Made by a program: the position numbers and the translations under genes. Below are positions 1 to 9,677 of a stretch of DNA of 64,000 nucleotides, one piece after another (position 1 is the first letter of the stretch; each line of letters opens with the position of its first letter). Where the stretch lies: positions 1,240,001 to 1,304,000 of the forward strand of contig NZ_SJER01000001.1 of assembly GCF_004785955.1 (NCBI RefSeq). Reading direction: 5' to 3'. This stretch comes from Halostella litorea (GTDB lineage Archaea > Halobacteriota > Halobacteria > Halobacteriales > Natronoarchaeaceae). The notes beneath the pieces were generated by a model. That model worked only from the letters and a program-made list of their open reading frames with translations, ran no database searches and was not told the origin of the DNA.

Positions 1-1902
1 GGCGGCGACGAGGAGGAGATCCTCGCGGTGTGTGAGAACCTCGGCATCCGCGAGGTGGAGGTGATGACCGAGGACGACGCCGACGTCGGCGAGTACACCC
101 ACGACACCGAGGTCGACTGGAAGCGCGTCGAACTTCCCGAGGAGGTCGAGGCGATCCGCGACGGGCTGAACGAGGTGATCGAGGACCGCCTGGAGAAACT
201 GAAGGAACTCGGCGTCACCCGCAAGACCAGCGCCGACCTCTCCGAGCGGGACCTCCAGGAGATGCGGGGCGAACTGCAGCAGCTGATCGACAACGACCAG
301 TCGGAGGGGTACCAGGGGATGTCCGCCCACGCGGAGATCCGCAAGCTCCGGACGGCGGTGACGTACGTCGAGACCCAGAGCGTCGAGGCCCTGCGTCGCT
401 ACTTCGAGCGCCAGCGCCAGGCCGCCCGCTCGTCGGGCGCATCGAAGGCAAGTCAGCGCCTCGTCTCGGAGCCGAAAGTGCGGGAGGCGATGCGGAAGGC
501 CGAGAGCTACGACGGCCGCCACCCGAAGTTCTCCGAGGCCCGCATGCTGATCGCCGAGACGCTCGGCATCGAGGACGGCGAGCGCGTCATCGTGTTCACC
601 GAGTCCCGCGACACCGCGGAGATCCTGACGGAGTTCCTGGGCGAACACTTCGACACCCGCCGGTTCGTCGGGCAGGGCGACAAGGACGGCAGCGACGGGA
701 TGACCCAGACCGAACAGCAGGAGACGCTGGACGCCTTCCGCGCCGGCGAGTTCGAGGTGCTCGTCTCCACCTCCGTCGCCGAGGAGGGGCTGGACGTGCC
801 GGAGGTCGACCTCGTGCTGTTCTACGAGCCCGTACCGACCGCCATCCGCTCGATCCAGCGGAAGGGCCGGACCGGCCGGCAGACCGAGGGGAAGGTGTCC
901 GTGCTCATGGCCGAGGACACCCGCGACGAGGCGTACTTCTGGATCGCCCGCCGGAAGGAGTCGGAGATGGAGGACGAACTCCGGAAGCTCAAGGGCGCGG
1001 CCGACGAGATAGAGGACGAACTCGACGACAGCCAGCAGCAGCTCGCGGACTTCGCGGAGCCGGCCGGCGGCGGGAGCGGTACCGGCGACGCGGTAAACGC
1101 CACCGCGGGCGACGGCGGGACGGCCGCGAACGGAAACGCCGACCGCCAGCCCGGGCTTCAGGACTTCGGCGACCGGGACGACGAGGCCGGGAGCGCCGAC
1201 CCGGACGACGAGGAGGGCACCGTCGCGACCGCCCGCGGCGACGGCGACGACGTGGAGATAGTCGTCGACCAGCGCGAACTCGACTCGAACATCGCGCGGG
1301 ACCTCTCGACGCGGGACGGGATCGAGACGCGTCTGGAGACGCTGGCGGTCGGTGACTACGTCCTCTCGGACCGGGTCGCCGTCGAGCGCAAGAGCGTCGG
1401 CGACTTCCTCGACACGCTCACCGGCGGCGACGACCGGTCGATGTTCGAACAGGTCGGCGACCTCACCCGCCACTACTCGCGGGGCGTGCTGATAGTCGAG
1501 GGCGGGGACCTGTACGGCGAGCGCAACGTCCACCCGAACGCCGTCCGCGGCGCGCTGTCCTCGCTCGCGGTCGATTTCGGCGTCAGCGTCCTCCGGACCG
1601 AGGACGAGGGAGACACCGCCGACCTGCTGGAGGTGATCGCCGGCCGCGAACAGGCCGTCGACGACCGCGAGGTGAGCGTCCACGGCGAGAAGCAGTCGAA
1701 GACGCTGGCCGAACAGCAGGAGTACGTCGTCAGTTCCATCGCCGACGTCGGTCCGGTGACCGCGCGCTCGCTCCTGGAGGAGTTCTCGACGGTCGAGGCC
1801 GTGATGACCGCGCGGGAGGACGACCTGCTGGAAGCGGACGGCGTCGGCGAGGTGACCGCCGAGCGGATCCGCGAGGTCGTCGGGGGCGAGTACACCGGGT
1901 AA
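1..1902 (+). CDS. hef: Hef-type helicase/nuclease, C-terminal part (5' end outside window)
   Basis: The frame is open from the first base, so the N-terminal helicase lobe lies outside the window; about 633 residues are visible. The second helicase lobe is seen from about residue 196 (VIVFTES), with STSVAEEGLDVPE near 257 and the arginine-rich motif RKGRTGR near 287. A low-complexity acidic linker (about 340-415) follows, then an ERCC4 nuclease domain with the metal-binding signature ERKSVGDF near 462, and a helix-hairpin-helix pair (about 580-633). This is the euryarchaeal Hef/XPF arrangement, acting on stalled forks and branched DNA. Family assignment is firm; only the missing N-terminus is inferred. 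Confidence 0.95.
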   Translation, partial: GGDEEEILAVCENLGIREVEVMTEDDADVGEYTHDTEVDWKRVELPEEVEAIRDGLNEVIEDRLEKLKELGVTRKTSADLSERDLQEMRGELQQLIDNDQSEGYQGMSAHAEIRKLRTAVTYVETQSVEALRRYFERQRQAARSSGASKASQRLVSEPKVREAMRKAESYDGRHPKFSEARMLIAETLGIEDGERVIVFTESRDTAEILTEFLGEHFDTRRFVGQGDKDGSDGMTQTEQQETLDAFRAGEFEVLVSTSVAEEGLDVPEVDLVLFYEPVPTAIRSIQRKGRTGRQTEGKVSVLMAEDTRDEAYFWIARRKESEMEDELRKLKGAADEIEDELDDSQQQLADFAEPAGGGSGTGDAVNATAGDGGTAANGNADRQPGLQDFGDRDDEAGSADPDDEEGTVATARGDGDDVEIVVDQRELDSNIARDLSTRDGIETRLETLAVGDYVLSDRVAVERKSVGDFLDTLTGGDDRSMFEQVGDLTRHYSRGVLIVEGGDLYGERNVHPNAVRGALSSLAVDFGVSVLRTEDEGDTADLLEVIAGREQAVDDREVSVHGEKQSKTLAEQQEYVVSSIADVGPVTARSLLEEFSTVEAVMTAREDDLLEADGVGEVTAERIREVVGGEYTG

Positions 1903-1976
1903 GCCCGGCTTACTCGCGGGGTTAACTCGATAGGGAGTTTGTACTAAACCGGCTGGGGCGTTTCGGACCCGGTAGC

Positions 1977-2216
1977 ATGACCGAGCAACCCGCGCGGACC
2001 GACGACGCCGAACGCTGCCTGTACGGTGCCGCACAGCACGAGCGGCCGCGCTGCTCGCCCGAGTGGGAGTACGGGGAGCCACAGCACGAGACAGACGTCG
2101 AGAACCCCTTTTCGGCCGCCGAGATAACGGCCGACAGCGGTCGCGACGCGCCGGGGACCGACCTGCGCACCCCGCGGCCGGCCGCGTACGGGCACGCTCA
2201 GCCGGCGACCGACTAA
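1977..2216 (+). CDS. Small hypothetical protein with two YGxxQHE motifs
   Basis: A 79-aa protein of unknown function. The ATG lies about 30 nt after a TATA-like stretch (1941-1950, GTACTAAACC), consistent with a leaderless transcript. The N-terminal half has two copies of a YGxxQHE motif (LYGAAQHE and EYGEPQHE), the first flanked by two cysteines. The same motif recurs in the next small gene at 2292. The rest is polar and rich in D, A and P, with no membrane segment. It may be a small metal-binding or regulatory protein, but that is inference. The minus-strand ORFs over it are treated as shadows. Confidence 0.55.
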   Translation: MTEQPARTDDAERCLYGAAQHERPRCSPEWEYGEPQHETDVENPFSAAEITADSGRDAPGTDLRTPRPAAYGHAQPATD

Positions 2217-2240
2217 GGTCGCTGAATGTGATTAAATCGT

Positions 2241-2250
2241 ATTTATATTT
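2241..2250 (+). promoter_or_regulatory. TATA-like promoter of the 38-aa ORF
   Basis: ATTTATATTT sits in an AT-rich pocket about 42-51 nt before the ATG at 2292. Transcription should start roughly 25 nt downstream of the box, leaving a short leader. It is one of the clearest TATA boxes in the window and the main reason for believing the tiny downstream gene. Confidence 0.5.
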
Positions 2251-2291
2251 TCAGGGGTAGAGTTATCCGTCGGATCGGGGCAGTAACACGT

Positions 2292-2408
2292 ATGCAGCCG
2301 AACTACTACGGCCCACCGCAGCACGAGGACGCCGATGCCGGGGAGCGCAAGCGGGACGTGGTCGCACGAGACGACGAGCGGGAAACCGTCCCGGCCCGCG
2401 TTCAGTAG
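2292..2408 (+). CDS. 38-aa hypothetical protein with a YGxxQHE motif
   Basis: A short ORF that begins MQPNYYGPPQHED and continues as a charged, Arg/Asp-rich tail. The N-terminal YGPPQHE matches the two motifs of the protein at 1977, so the two genes probably arose by duplication. A strong TATA box precedes it. Its last codons overlap the 3' end of the convergent zinc-ribbon gene by 7 nt. Function is unknown. Being coding is inferred from the promoter and the shared motif. Confidence 0.45.
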   Translation: MQPNYYGPPQHEDADAGERKRDVVARDDERETVPARVQ

Positions 2409-3010
2409 GGGAGCGCGTCCAGCGCCTCGGCGGCCTCCCGGGCGGCGGCGAGGTACTCCCGGGCGCGGTTCGGGTCGTCCGTTTCGGCCGCTTTCCGCGA
2501 GAACTTCGTCAGCGTCGCGCGGAGCGCGTCGGCCGCCGCGGCCACGTCGCCGCCGGTCCCGCCGCCAGTCGGTGCGTCTGCCGACGTTGCGCCGGCATCG
2601 CCGGGGGGCGACTGGGACGCCGCCGGCGTCGCAGTTCGGGCCGCGGATGACGGCTCCCCGGCTGCGGGCTGCGAATCGGCGGCCCCGGGCGATCCGTCGG
2701 CACCCTGCTGTCGGTCGGTCGCCCCCTCGGCCGTCCGCTGCTCGGCGGCCGGCTGTTCGGCGGCGGGGTCCGACGCCGCAGCCGTTTCCTGCCCGTCGCC
2801 GCCCCCCTGCTGGGTGTCGCAGGTGGGGCAGAACTCCTGACCGTCGTAGCGGAAGATGGGGTCCCCGCAGTTGTCGCAGTGGGCGTTCGTCATCGTCGCG
2901 CCCTTCAGCAGGAGTTCGCTCATCCGCTGGGTGTGCTGGCGGCTCTCCTCCTCTTCCTCCAGCTGCTCACGGAGCTTCTCGCGCTCCGCCTCCTTGTCGA
3001 AGTCGCTCAT
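2402..3010 (-). CDS. Sjogren's syndrome/scleroderma autoantigen 1 (p27)-like zinc-ribbon protein
   Basis: A 202-aa protein. The N-terminal 45 residues form a charged helix ([18 protein letters not shown]). A CDNC...CPTC zinc ribbon follows (about residues 45-66), the pattern of the archaeal relatives of autoantigen p27. The C-terminal part is a long A/P/G/D-rich segment with a short helical end. It is divergent from the mdh gene, with 138 nt between their starts. The role in archaea is not established; binding of nucleic acid or protein through the ribbon is the usual suggestion. The ATG at 3010 is the only good start. Confidence 0.8.
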   Translation of the reverse strand: MSDFDKEAEREKLREQLEEEEESRQHTQRMSELLLKGATMTNAHCDNCGDPIFRYDGQEFCPTCDTQQGGGDGQETAAASDPAAEQPAAEQRTAEGATDRQQGADGSPGAADSQPAAGEPSSAARTATPAASQSPPGDAGATSADAPTGGGTGGDVAAAADALRATLTKFSRKAAETDDPNRAREYLAAAREAAEALDALPY

Positions 3011-3113
3011 ACCCGACGGGAGGGGCGCCGGGTCGAAAAGGACTGCGAACCCGGAGTTCGACGCGCGTCGAACGTCGGGCCGACGAACATCGCGAACATC
3101 CGACGATTCGAAG

Positions 3114-3121
3114 TCTTTAAC
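3114..3121 (+). promoter_or_regulatory. TATA box of mdh
   Basis: TCTTTAAC is centred about 31 nt before the mdh ATG at 3149. That is the spacing expected for a haloarchaeal leaderless transcript. It argues against the longer upstream reading of this frame that starts at 2879. Confidence 0.5.
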
Positions 3122-3148
3122 GGGTATCGCGGGCGCTCTTTACGTGGT

Positions 3149-4063
3149 ATGACGAAAGTTAGCGTGGTCGGCGCGGCCGGAACGGTCGGCGCCGCCGCAG
3201 GGTACAACATCGCGCTGCGCGACGTGGCCGACGAACTCGTGTTCGTCGACATCCCGGACAAGGAGGACGACACGGTCGGGCAGGCCGCGGACGCGAACCA
3301 CGGCGTCGCCTACGACTCGAACACGACGATCCGGCAGGGCGGCTACGAGGACACCGCCGGCTCCGACGTGGTCGTCATCACGGCTGGCATTCCCCGTCAG
3401 CCCGGCCAGACCCGCATCGACCTGGCGGGCGACAACGCGCCGATCATGGAGGACATCGGCTCGTCGCTGGCCGAGCACAACGACGACTTCGTCACGATCA
3501 CCACGTCGAACCCCGTCGACCTGCTGAACCGTCACCTGTACGAGACGGGCGACCGCGCCCGCGAGAAGGTGATCGGCTTCGGCGGCCGCCTCGACAGCGC
3601 GCGCTTCCGCTACGTGCTCGCCGAGCGGTTCGACGCGCCCGTGGGGAACGTCGAGGCGACGATCCTCGGCGAGCACGGCGACGCGCAGGTGCCCGTGTTC
3701 TCGAAGGTCCGCGTGAACGGCCGCGACCCCGAGTTCTCCGACGAGGAGAAAGAGGAGATCCTAGAGGAGCTCCAGACCAGCGCGATGAACGTCATCGAGA
3801 AGAAGGGCGCGACCGAGTGGGGCCCGGCCACCGGCGTCGGCCACATGGTCGAGGCCGTCCTGCGGGACACCGGCGAGGTGCTCCCCGCGTCGGTCAAGCT
3901 CGAGGGCGAGTACGGCCACGACGACGTCGCGTTCGGCGTTCCCGTCAAGCTCGGCTCGAACGGCGTCGAGGAAGTCGTCGACTGGGACCTGACCGCCTAC
4001 GAGCGCGAGCAGCTCGGCGAGGCCGCCGACAAGCTCTCCGAGCAGTACGACGAGATCAGCTAA
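3149..4063 (+). CDS. mdh: Malate dehydrogenase
   Basis: A 304-aa NAD-dependent dehydrogenase of the LDH-like malate dehydrogenase group, interconverting malate and oxaloacetate in the cytoplasm. The Rossmann loop [11 protein letters not shown] is at residues 7-17. The substrate-binding arginine segment IPRQPGQTR is near 81-89 and the catalytic-histidine segment GEHGDAQVP near 173-181. The acidic surface is typical of halophilic MDH. The ATG at 3149 was chosen because the protein then starts directly with the [11 protein letters not shown] strand and sits about 30 nt after a TATA box. It is transcribed alone. Confidence 0.96.
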   Translation: MTKVSVVGAAGTVGAAAGYNIALRDVADELVFVDIPDKEDDTVGQAADANHGVAYDSNTTIRQGGYEDTAGSDVVVITAGIPRQPGQTRIDLAGDNAPIMEDIGSSLAEHNDDFVTITTSNPVDLLNRHLYETGDRAREKVIGFGGRLDSARFRYVLAERFDAPVGNVEATILGEHGDAQVPVFSKVRVNGRDPEFSDEEKEEILEELQTSAMNVIEKKGATEWGPATGVGHMVEAVLRDTGEVLPASVKLEGEYGHDDVAFGVPVKLGSNGVEEVVDWDLTAYEREQLGEAADKLSEQYDEIS

Positions 4064-4224
4064 GCCGAACCCGGTCGTATTTTCGCGTCGCTACTCCTCC
4101 TCACACGACCTGACGGCCGCTGGAGACGCCGCCTCGGCCGGATGAGACCGGCCCGCTGACATCTACCCCGCATGACAAAAGTGTTATGTGAGAGGGTGAA
4201 GATTCCACGCGTAGGTGACCGAGG

Positions 4225-4353
4225 ATGCGCAACGAGGACACGGACACGCACATCGCGGAGTGGGCCGACCTGATCGGCGACTCCGTCCCCGATTCGGTCC
4301 AGTCGCACGAGGAGACAGGGGAGGCCGACGACCCCTGGACCGACGGCTTCTGA
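4225..4353 (+). CDS. 42-aa acidic hypothetical protein
   Basis: A short ORF beginning MRNEDTDTHIAEWADLIGDS and ending DDPWTDGF, very acidic and lacking cysteines or a membrane segment. A weak TATA-like GTGTTATGTG (4181-4190) lies about 39 nt upstream and a purine-rich GACCGAGG precedes the ATG. The composition fits a haloarchaeal small protein better than random GC-rich sequence. No family is recognised. It might instead be part of an untranslated region; confidence is modest. Confidence 0.4.
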   Translation: MRNEDTDTHIAEWADLIGDSVPDSVQSHEETGEADDPWTDGF

Positions 4354-4458
4354 CGCCCGTGTCGCCGCCCGAGTGCCCTCCCGCAGGTCGACCGGACGGG
4401 CGGTTCGCGATCGGTCGGCGAGGCCGTCCGCCGCGCCGGTAACGTAGAGTCGCGACCG

Positions 4459-4704
4459 CTACGGGACGAGTTGTTCGCCGTCGTCGTCGTAGACGGTGAT
4501 GGCGTCGACGGGACAGGACCGCGCCGAGAACTTCGCGTCGAGTTCCTCGCCGTCGGGGACCTCGCGGGCGATCACGTCCTCGTCGACTTCCTCACCGTCG
4601 ACGAGGACGGCCTTCCCCGCGTCGGTATCCTTCTCGAAGCCGTCCCACTCGGCGACGCACTGGAACATCCCGATGCAGGTGTCGCGGTCGAACTCGACTC
4701 GCAT
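4459..4704 (-). CDS. Small ferredoxin (three visible cysteines)
   Basis: An 81-aa acidic ferredoxin. The N-terminus RVEFDRDTCIGMFQC gives C9 and C15, and a later SCPVDAI supplies the third cysteine. The C-x5-C...C-P spacing is that of single-cluster ferredoxins that often hold a [3Fe-4S] centre. It probably carries electrons in the cytoplasm for an oxidoreductase that is not encoded next to it. It is a single gene between two + strand units. The cluster type is inferred from cysteine count; family membership is clear. Confidence 0.88.
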   Translation of the reverse strand: MRVEFDRDTCIGMFQCVAEWDGFEKDTDAGKAVLVDGEEVDEDVIAREVPDGEELDAKFSARSCPVDAITVYDDDGEQLVP

Positions 4705-4926
4705 ACCGGAGGATCCGACCGGAGTGGGTTAGCTCTGACGCCACGGGCCGATGGCGAACAGCCGGCACGGTCGGACGCGACGGGGGGTGCCGGACACCCG
4801 CCTCGGCCCCGTCGCGGCGTCGCTCAGGTCACGGCGGGGCTGGCCGCGGCCCCGTACCTAAACCCTCGGACCGCGGCCGGCCGCCACCCGACAGTTTAAA
4901 CCGCGGGACGCGTCTACGGAGTCCCA

Positions 4927-7230
4927 ATGAAGACGGCGGACCTGTCGGGGCTGCCGCCCGGCGTCACGGACTACCTGCAGGCGGAGGGGATCGAGGAGCT
5001 GTACCCCCCGCAGGCCGAGGCCGTCGAGGCGGGCGTCACCGACGGCGAGAACGTGGTGGCGAGCGTCCCGACCGCGAGCGGCAAGACGCTGATCGCCGAG
5101 CTGGCGATGCTGTCGTCCATCCGGCGCGGCGGGACGGCGCTGTACATCGTGCCCCTCCGGGCGCTGGCCAGCGAGAAGAAGGCCGAGTTCGAGGCATTCG
5201 AGGAGTACGGCGTCTCCGTCGGCGTCTCGACGGGTAACTACGAGAGCGACGGCGACTGGCTGGCGACGAAAGACATCGTGGTGGCAACCAGCGAGAAGGT
5301 CGACTCGCTCGTGCGCAACGGCGCGACGTGGATCGAGGACCTGTCCTGTGTCGTCGCCGACGAGGTCCACCTGATCGACGACGCCGGCCGCGGCCCGACG
5401 CTGGAGGTGACGCTGGCGAAGCTCCGCCAGCTGAACCCCGACCTCCAGACGGTCGCGCTGTCGGCGACGGTGGGCAACGCCGAGGACATCGCGGAGTGGC
5501 TCGACGCCGAACTCGTCGACTCGACGTGGCGGCCCATCGACCTGAAGAAGGGGGTGCACTACGGGAACGCGCTCCACCTCGACGACGGCACCCAGCGCGA
5601 GCTGGAAGTCAGGGGGTCGGAGAAACAGACCGCCGCCGTCGTCCGGGACACGCTTGAGGACGGCGGCTCGACGCTCGTGTTCGTCAACTCGCGGCGCAAC
5701 GCGGAGGCGGCGGCGCGGCGGCTCGCGGACACGGTCGAGCCAGAACTGACCGACGAGGAGCGCGACGAACTGGCTTCCGTCGCCGCGGAGATACGCGACG
5801 TGAGCGACACCGAGACGAGCGAGGACCTGGCCGCCGCCGTCGAGGGCGGCGCGGCGTTCCACCACGCCGGCCTGGCGAGCGACCACCGCGCGCTCGTCGA
5901 GGACGCCTTCCGCGACCGCCTGCTGAAGGTGATCAGCGCGACACCGACGCTCGCCGCGGGCGTGAACACGCCGAGCCGCCGCGTCGTCGTCCGCGACTGG
6001 CGGCGTTACGACGGCACCGCGGGCGGCATGCAGCCGCTCGACGTGCTGGAGGTCCACCAGATGATGGGGCGGGCGGGCCGCCCCGGCATGGACCCGTACG
6101 GCGAGGCGGTGCTGGTCGCCAGCAGCCACGACGAACTGGACGAGCTGTTCGACCGCTACGTGTACGCCGACCCGGAACCCGTCCGGTCGAAGCTCGCGGC
6201 GGAGCCGGCCCTGCGGACGCACGTGCTGGCGACGGTGGCGACCGGCTTCGCCCGCTCCCGCGGGGAGTTGCTCGACTTCCTCGAACGCACGCTGTACGCC
6301 TCGCAGTCGGCCGAGCCGGACCGGCTGGAGCGCGTGACCGACGACGTGCTGGAGTACCTCGAACGGAACGAGTTCGTTCGACGCGACGGCCGCGGCGACG
6401 ACGCGACCGTCGACGCGACGAGCCTCGGCCACACCGTCTCGCGGCTCTACCTCGACCCGATGAGCGCCGCGGAGATAGTCGACGGCCTGCGCGCCGTCGA
6501 CGGCCGGCCCACCGCGCTCGGCCTCTACCACCTCGTCGCCCGTACGCCGGACATGTACGAGCTGTACCTGCGCTCGGGCGACCGCGAGGAGTACACCGAA
6601 CTGTGCTACGAGCGCGAGGGCGAACTGCTCGGCCCGACGCCCAGCGAGTTCGAGGAGGGCCGCTTCGAGGACTGGCTCTCGGCGCTCAAGACCGCCCGAC
6701 TGCTGGAGGACTGGGCCGAGGAGGTCGACGAGGACCGCGTCGCCGAGCGCTACGGGGTCGGTCCCGGGGACATCCGCGGGAAGGTCGACACCGCGGAGTG
6801 GCTGCTGAACGCCGCTGAGCAGCTCGCCAACGAGCTGGACGTCGGCCACGAGGCGGCGGTCCGCGAGGCCCGCAAGCGCGTCGAGTACGGCGTCGGCGAC
6901 GAACTGCTGGACCTCGCGGGCGTCCGCGGCGTCGGCCGCAAGCGCGCCCGGCGGCTCTACGACGCCGGGGTCGAGACCCGCGCCGAACTCCGCGAGGCCG
7001 ACAAGGGCGTCGTGCTCGGTGCGCTGCGCGGCCGCCGGAAGACCGCCGAGAACGTGCTCGAAAACGCCGGCCGCGAGGACGCGTCGATGGACGGCGTCGA
7101 ACCGGTCGAGCGCGCGGCGGCCGACGGCGAGGGGAGCGACGCGGACGGAGGCGCAGAGCCGACGGACGACGCCGAACCGGACGCCGGCGAAGCCGACGAC
7201 GCCGGCCAGGCGAGCCTGGGTGATTTCTGA
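4927..7230 (+). CDS. hel308: ATP-dependent DNA helicase Hel308
   Basis: A 767-aa superfamily 2 helicase that unwinds lagging strands at stalled replication forks. Walker A TASGKT is near residue 49, DEVH near 144, SATVGN near 178, and motif VI with [14 protein letters not shown] near 378. Winged-helix and ratchet regions follow. A helix-hairpin-helix segment ([19 protein letters not shown]) is near 655-675 and a D/A-rich tail ends the protein. The start follows a short AT-rich stretch (GTTTAAACC) in an otherwise GC-rich region. The stop overlaps the start of cgi121 (TGATG), so the two are translationally coupled. Confidence 0.97.
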   Translation: MKTADLSGLPPGVTDYLQAEGIEELYPPQAEAVEAGVTDGENVVASVPTASGKTLIAELAMLSSIRRGGTALYIVPLRALASEKKAEFEAFEEYGVSVGVSTGNYESDGDWLATKDIVVATSEKVDSLVRNGATWIEDLSCVVADEVHLIDDAGRGPTLEVTLAKLRQLNPDLQTVALSATVGNAEDIAEWLDAELVDSTWRPIDLKKGVHYGNALHLDDGTQRELEVRGSEKQTAAVVRDTLEDGGSTLVFVNSRRNAEAAARRLADTVEPELTDEERDELASVAAEIRDVSDTETSEDLAAAVEGGAAFHHAGLASDHRALVEDAFRDRLLKVISATPTLAAGVNTPSRRVVVRDWRRYDGTAGGMQPLDVLEVHQMMGRAGRPGMDPYGEAVLVASSHDELDELFDRYVYADPEPVRSKLAAEPALRTHVLATVATGFARSRGELLDFLERTLYASQSAEPDRLERVTDDVLEYLERNEFVRRDGRGDDATVDATSLGHTVSRLYLDPMSAAEIVDGLRAVDGRPTALGLYHLVARTPDMYELYLRSGDREEYTELCYEREGELLGPTPSEFEEGRFEDWLSALKTARLLEDWAEEVDEDRVAERYGVGPGDIRGKVDTAEWLLNAAEQLANELDVGHEAAVREARKRVEYGVGDELLDLAGVRGVGRKRARRLYDAGVETRAELREADKGVVLGALRGRRKTAENVLENAGREDASMDGVEPVERAAADGEGSDADGGAEPTDDAEPDAGEADDAGQASLGDF

Positions 7231-7730
7231 TGGAACTGGTCGAGGGGCGGCTCACGGTCGCGGACGTGGACGAACTGGTCGAGCAACTCGCCGCCGTCGG
7301 CGACGAGCACGGAACCACGGTGCAGGCGTTCGACGCCCGCTACGTCGCCGGGCGCGAGCACCTCGAACGCGCCGTCGAACTGGCCGACCGCGCCATCGAG
7401 CGCGGGGAGAACGTCGCCCGGAACCGCGGCGTCGAGATACTGCTGTACGCCGCCGGGCGGCGGCAGATCAACCGGGCCCTGGAGATGGGCGTGAGCGAGG
7501 GCGAGGTGCCCGCTGTGGTCCTCGTCGACGGCGGCGACGAGGCCGCCGCGGCGGAGGCGGTCCGCGACCGGCTCGCCCTCTCACCGGAGCCGACCGTCGG
7601 CGTCGAACACGCGGACGAGGAGCGGATTCAGGCGTTCTTCGACGTGACCGACGCCGAGCGCGCGGCGACCGACGCGACTCTCGCTGAGCTGGTTCGCGAG
7701 CGCGTCGCGCTGCTGGAAGTCGAGAAGTAG
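7230..7730 (+). CDS. cgi121: KEOPS complex subunit Cgi121
   Basis: A 166-aa protein of the Cgi121/TPRKB family. It binds tRNA and the Bud32 kinase in the KEOPS complex that makes the t6A modification of ANN-decoding tRNAs. The family shows in the helical N-terminal half (HLERAVELADRAIERGEN) and the segment RNRGVEILLYAAGRRQINRALEMGV, followed by a VVLVDGG strand. Its ATG overlaps the hel308 stop. Hel308-Cgi121 neighbourhood recurs in haloarchaea, though the functional link is unclear. Kae1-Bud32 is not in this window. Confidence 0.93.
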   Translation: MELVEGRLTVADVDELVEQLAAVGDEHGTTVQAFDARYVAGREHLERAVELADRAIERGENVARNRGVEILLYAAGRRQINRALEMGVSEGEVPAVVLVDGGDEAAAAEAVRDRLALSPEPTVGVEHADEERIQAFFDVTDAERAATDATLAELVRERVALLEVEK

Positions 7731-7773
7731 CGCCACCACAAAGCACTCGTGAATATCTAGCAAAATCAGGGGC

Positions 7774-8154
7774 GTGAGCGATATAACTAAGGCAATAACG
7801 GCAGTGGTTATTGTCTCATTGGCCTCCGGATGTTTGATTACGAACATAGGGAGTGAACAGGAGACGGCCGGAGGGAGCGACAGTGCATTCGGTGTCGCAA
7901 TAGTGGACGAAGCCGACGGCAACGTGATAAATTATTCTAGCGATCGGATGGAAGACAAGGAGATAATGAGAGGTATCGTCGATGAGATGGTCCATGAAAA
8001 CGATACCAACGACAGTTCGAATATTTTCGTCAGTCCAAGCAGAACATCCGCAGCCATGAACGAGTTTGACGGGTTGAAATCGCCAAACAGCTCTAGTGTT
8101 TATATCAAGAAAGATGGGAAAATAATAGAGATAACTGCAATGTCGGGGGACTGA
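7774..8154 (+). CDS. Small secreted lipoprotein, unknown function
   Basis: A 126-aa protein with a hydrophobic N-terminus and a lipobox (LASGC, Cys about residue 20), so it is probably anchored to the outer face of the membrane by a lipid. The mature part is polar (many S, N, D and K) with no recognised domain. It uses a GTG start; no better start is visible. Base composition is much more AT-rich than the neighbours (AATAATAGAGATAACTGC near the 3' end), and codon use is less biased to G/C in third positions. This suggests recent acquisition. Confidence 0.6.
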   Translation: MSDITKAITAVVIVSLASGCLITNIGSEQETAGGSDSAFGVAIVDEADGNVINYSSDRMEDKEIMRGIVDEMVHENDTNDSSNIFVSPSRTSAAMNEFDGLKSPNSSSVYIKKDGKIIEITAMSGD

Positions 8155-8233
8155 CTCGGAGAGGACTCAAGACCATGCTTTCGTTCAGTCTATAAGTGAA
8201 TATGGGCCCGAGATCGCAAACGGGAAACGGAGC

Positions 8234-9544
8234 ATGGATAAGACCCTGAATTCTCCCCTCGAAATCGGCGACCTCACCCTCCCGAACCGGCTGTACCGCG
8301 CGCCGCTGCTGGAGTGTGCGGGCAACGGGCCAGACGCCGCCGAGACGCTGGTCGCGGAGCTGGAACCGGCCGCGGAGTCGGGCGTCGGGCTGATATTCCA
8401 GGGGGCGACCATCGTCCGCGGCGAGGGGGGCTGTGCCGCGCCGGGGATGACGCGCGTCCACGACGACGAGTTCGTGGCGGGGCTGTCGGCGGTGGCCGAC
8501 GCGGTCCACGACCACGGCGGGCGGATCTTCGCGCAGCTGGAGCACGGCGGCCTGCGGAGCATGGAGACGTGGCACGCCGAGTACCGCGAGGCCCACCCGG
8601 ACCTGGAGCAACTGGCCGTCTCGCCGCTCCCGTGGCAACTGAAGGCGCTGGATACGGCGGGCTTTCTCGCCTACGACCCCCACGTGCTGTCGACCGACGA
8701 GGTGTACGACCTCGCGGCCGATTTCGGCCGGGCCGCCGCGCGCCTCGTCGAGGCGGGCTACGACGGGGTCCACATCGCCGGCGCGAACATGGGCATCGTC
8801 CAGCAGTTCCTCTCGCCCTTTTACAACCGCCGGGACGACGAGTTCGGCGGGTCGCTCCGCGCGCGGACGCGGTTCCTAGAGGTCGTACACGACGAAATTC
8901 GGGAGCGGGCCGGCGACGTGCCGCTGGTGACGAAGGTGCCCGCGGAGACGGCCGCGCCGCCCGTCATTCGGCGTCACCTCTCGCTCGACGACGGCGTGCG
9001 GATCGCCGAGCGCGCTGCGGCGGTCGGCTACGACGCGGTGGTGCCGGTCCAGGGGTCGGTCGTCTGGGACATGAGCATCGTCCGCGGCGAGTACCCCGAG
9101 CGGGCCTGGAACGACGACCGCTTCGCGGCGGGGTACGCGGCGGCGTTCGGGAGCCGGCTCCGGGCACGGGTGGTCGCGGCGCTAAATCGCCTCCAGTCGC
9201 TCCAGTACGGGTTCGAGCCGGCGTGGAACGCGGACTTCTGCCGGCGGGTCCGGGAGCGCGTCGACGTCCCGGTGCTGGCGGAGGGCGGGATCCGGGGACG
9301 CGACGAGATGGACCGCCTGCTCGGCGACGCCTGCGACGCGGTCGGGGTGGGCCGGCCGTTCTACGCCGAGCCGCGGCTTGGCGCGCGCCTGCTGGACGCC
9401 GACGGGGAGCGGGCGGTCTGTGAGAGCTGCAACAACTGCGCGGTGCCGCAGGCGACCGGCGCGCCCGGAGTCTGTCGAACCCCGTCGGTGCTCGAAGCGC
9501 GGGGACGCCTCGACCGGGCCGGCGCGTACGACCGCGACGAGTGA
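8234..9544 (+). CDS. NADH:flavin oxidoreductase (Old Yellow Enzyme family) with an iron-sulfur motif
   Basis: A 436-aa TIM-barrel FMN enzyme. PNRLYRAP is near residue 20, the barrel residues FAQLEHGG near 97, and the active-site region GYDGVHIAGANMGIVQQFLSP near 175. The FMN phosphate site VLAEGGI...VGVGRPFYAEP lies near 350-380. The C-terminus has C-x2-C-x2-C-x11-C (CESCNNCAVPQ...GVC), the [4Fe-4S] signature of 2,4-dienoyl-CoA reductase-like members. The usual C-terminal FAD/NAD(P) domain is missing, so an external electron donor is implied. The substrate is unknown. A CTATAAGT box lies about 41 nt upstream of the ATG. Confidence 0.88.
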   Translation: MDKTLNSPLEIGDLTLPNRLYRAPLLECAGNGPDAAETLVAELEPAAESGVGLIFQGATIVRGEGGCAAPGMTRVHDDEFVAGLSAVADAVHDHGGRIFAQLEHGGLRSMETWHAEYREAHPDLEQLAVSPLPWQLKALDTAGFLAYDPHVLSTDEVYDLAADFGRAAARLVEAGYDGVHIAGANMGIVQQFLSPFYNRRDDEFGGSLRARTRFLEVVHDEIRERAGDVPLVTKVPAETAAPPVIRRHLSLDDGVRIAERAAAVGYDAVVPVQGSVVWDMSIVRGEYPERAWNDDRFAAGYAAAFGSRLRARVVAALNRLQSLQYGFEPAWNADFCRRVRERVDVPVLAEGGIRGRDEMDRLLGDACDAVGVGRPFYAEPRLGARLLDADGERAVCESCNNCAVPQATGAPGVCRTPSVLEARGRLDRAGAYDRDE

Positions 9545-9677
9545 GCGCCCCCGTGGGGGCGAACGGTCCCTCGGCCAAAAGTTGTATTACGGTTGACGTG
9601 TTACCTCGTTTGAGCCATGTTCACAGGGGGCAGCGCCGAACGGCACGCCGGAACAGGTGGAGCACGGGGACAGGGAG

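Noticed and set aside
4858-6849. A 663-aa minus-strand ORF over hel308
   Set aside because: Antisense shadow with repetitive V/R/L/D composition; hel308 on the other strand is unambiguous.
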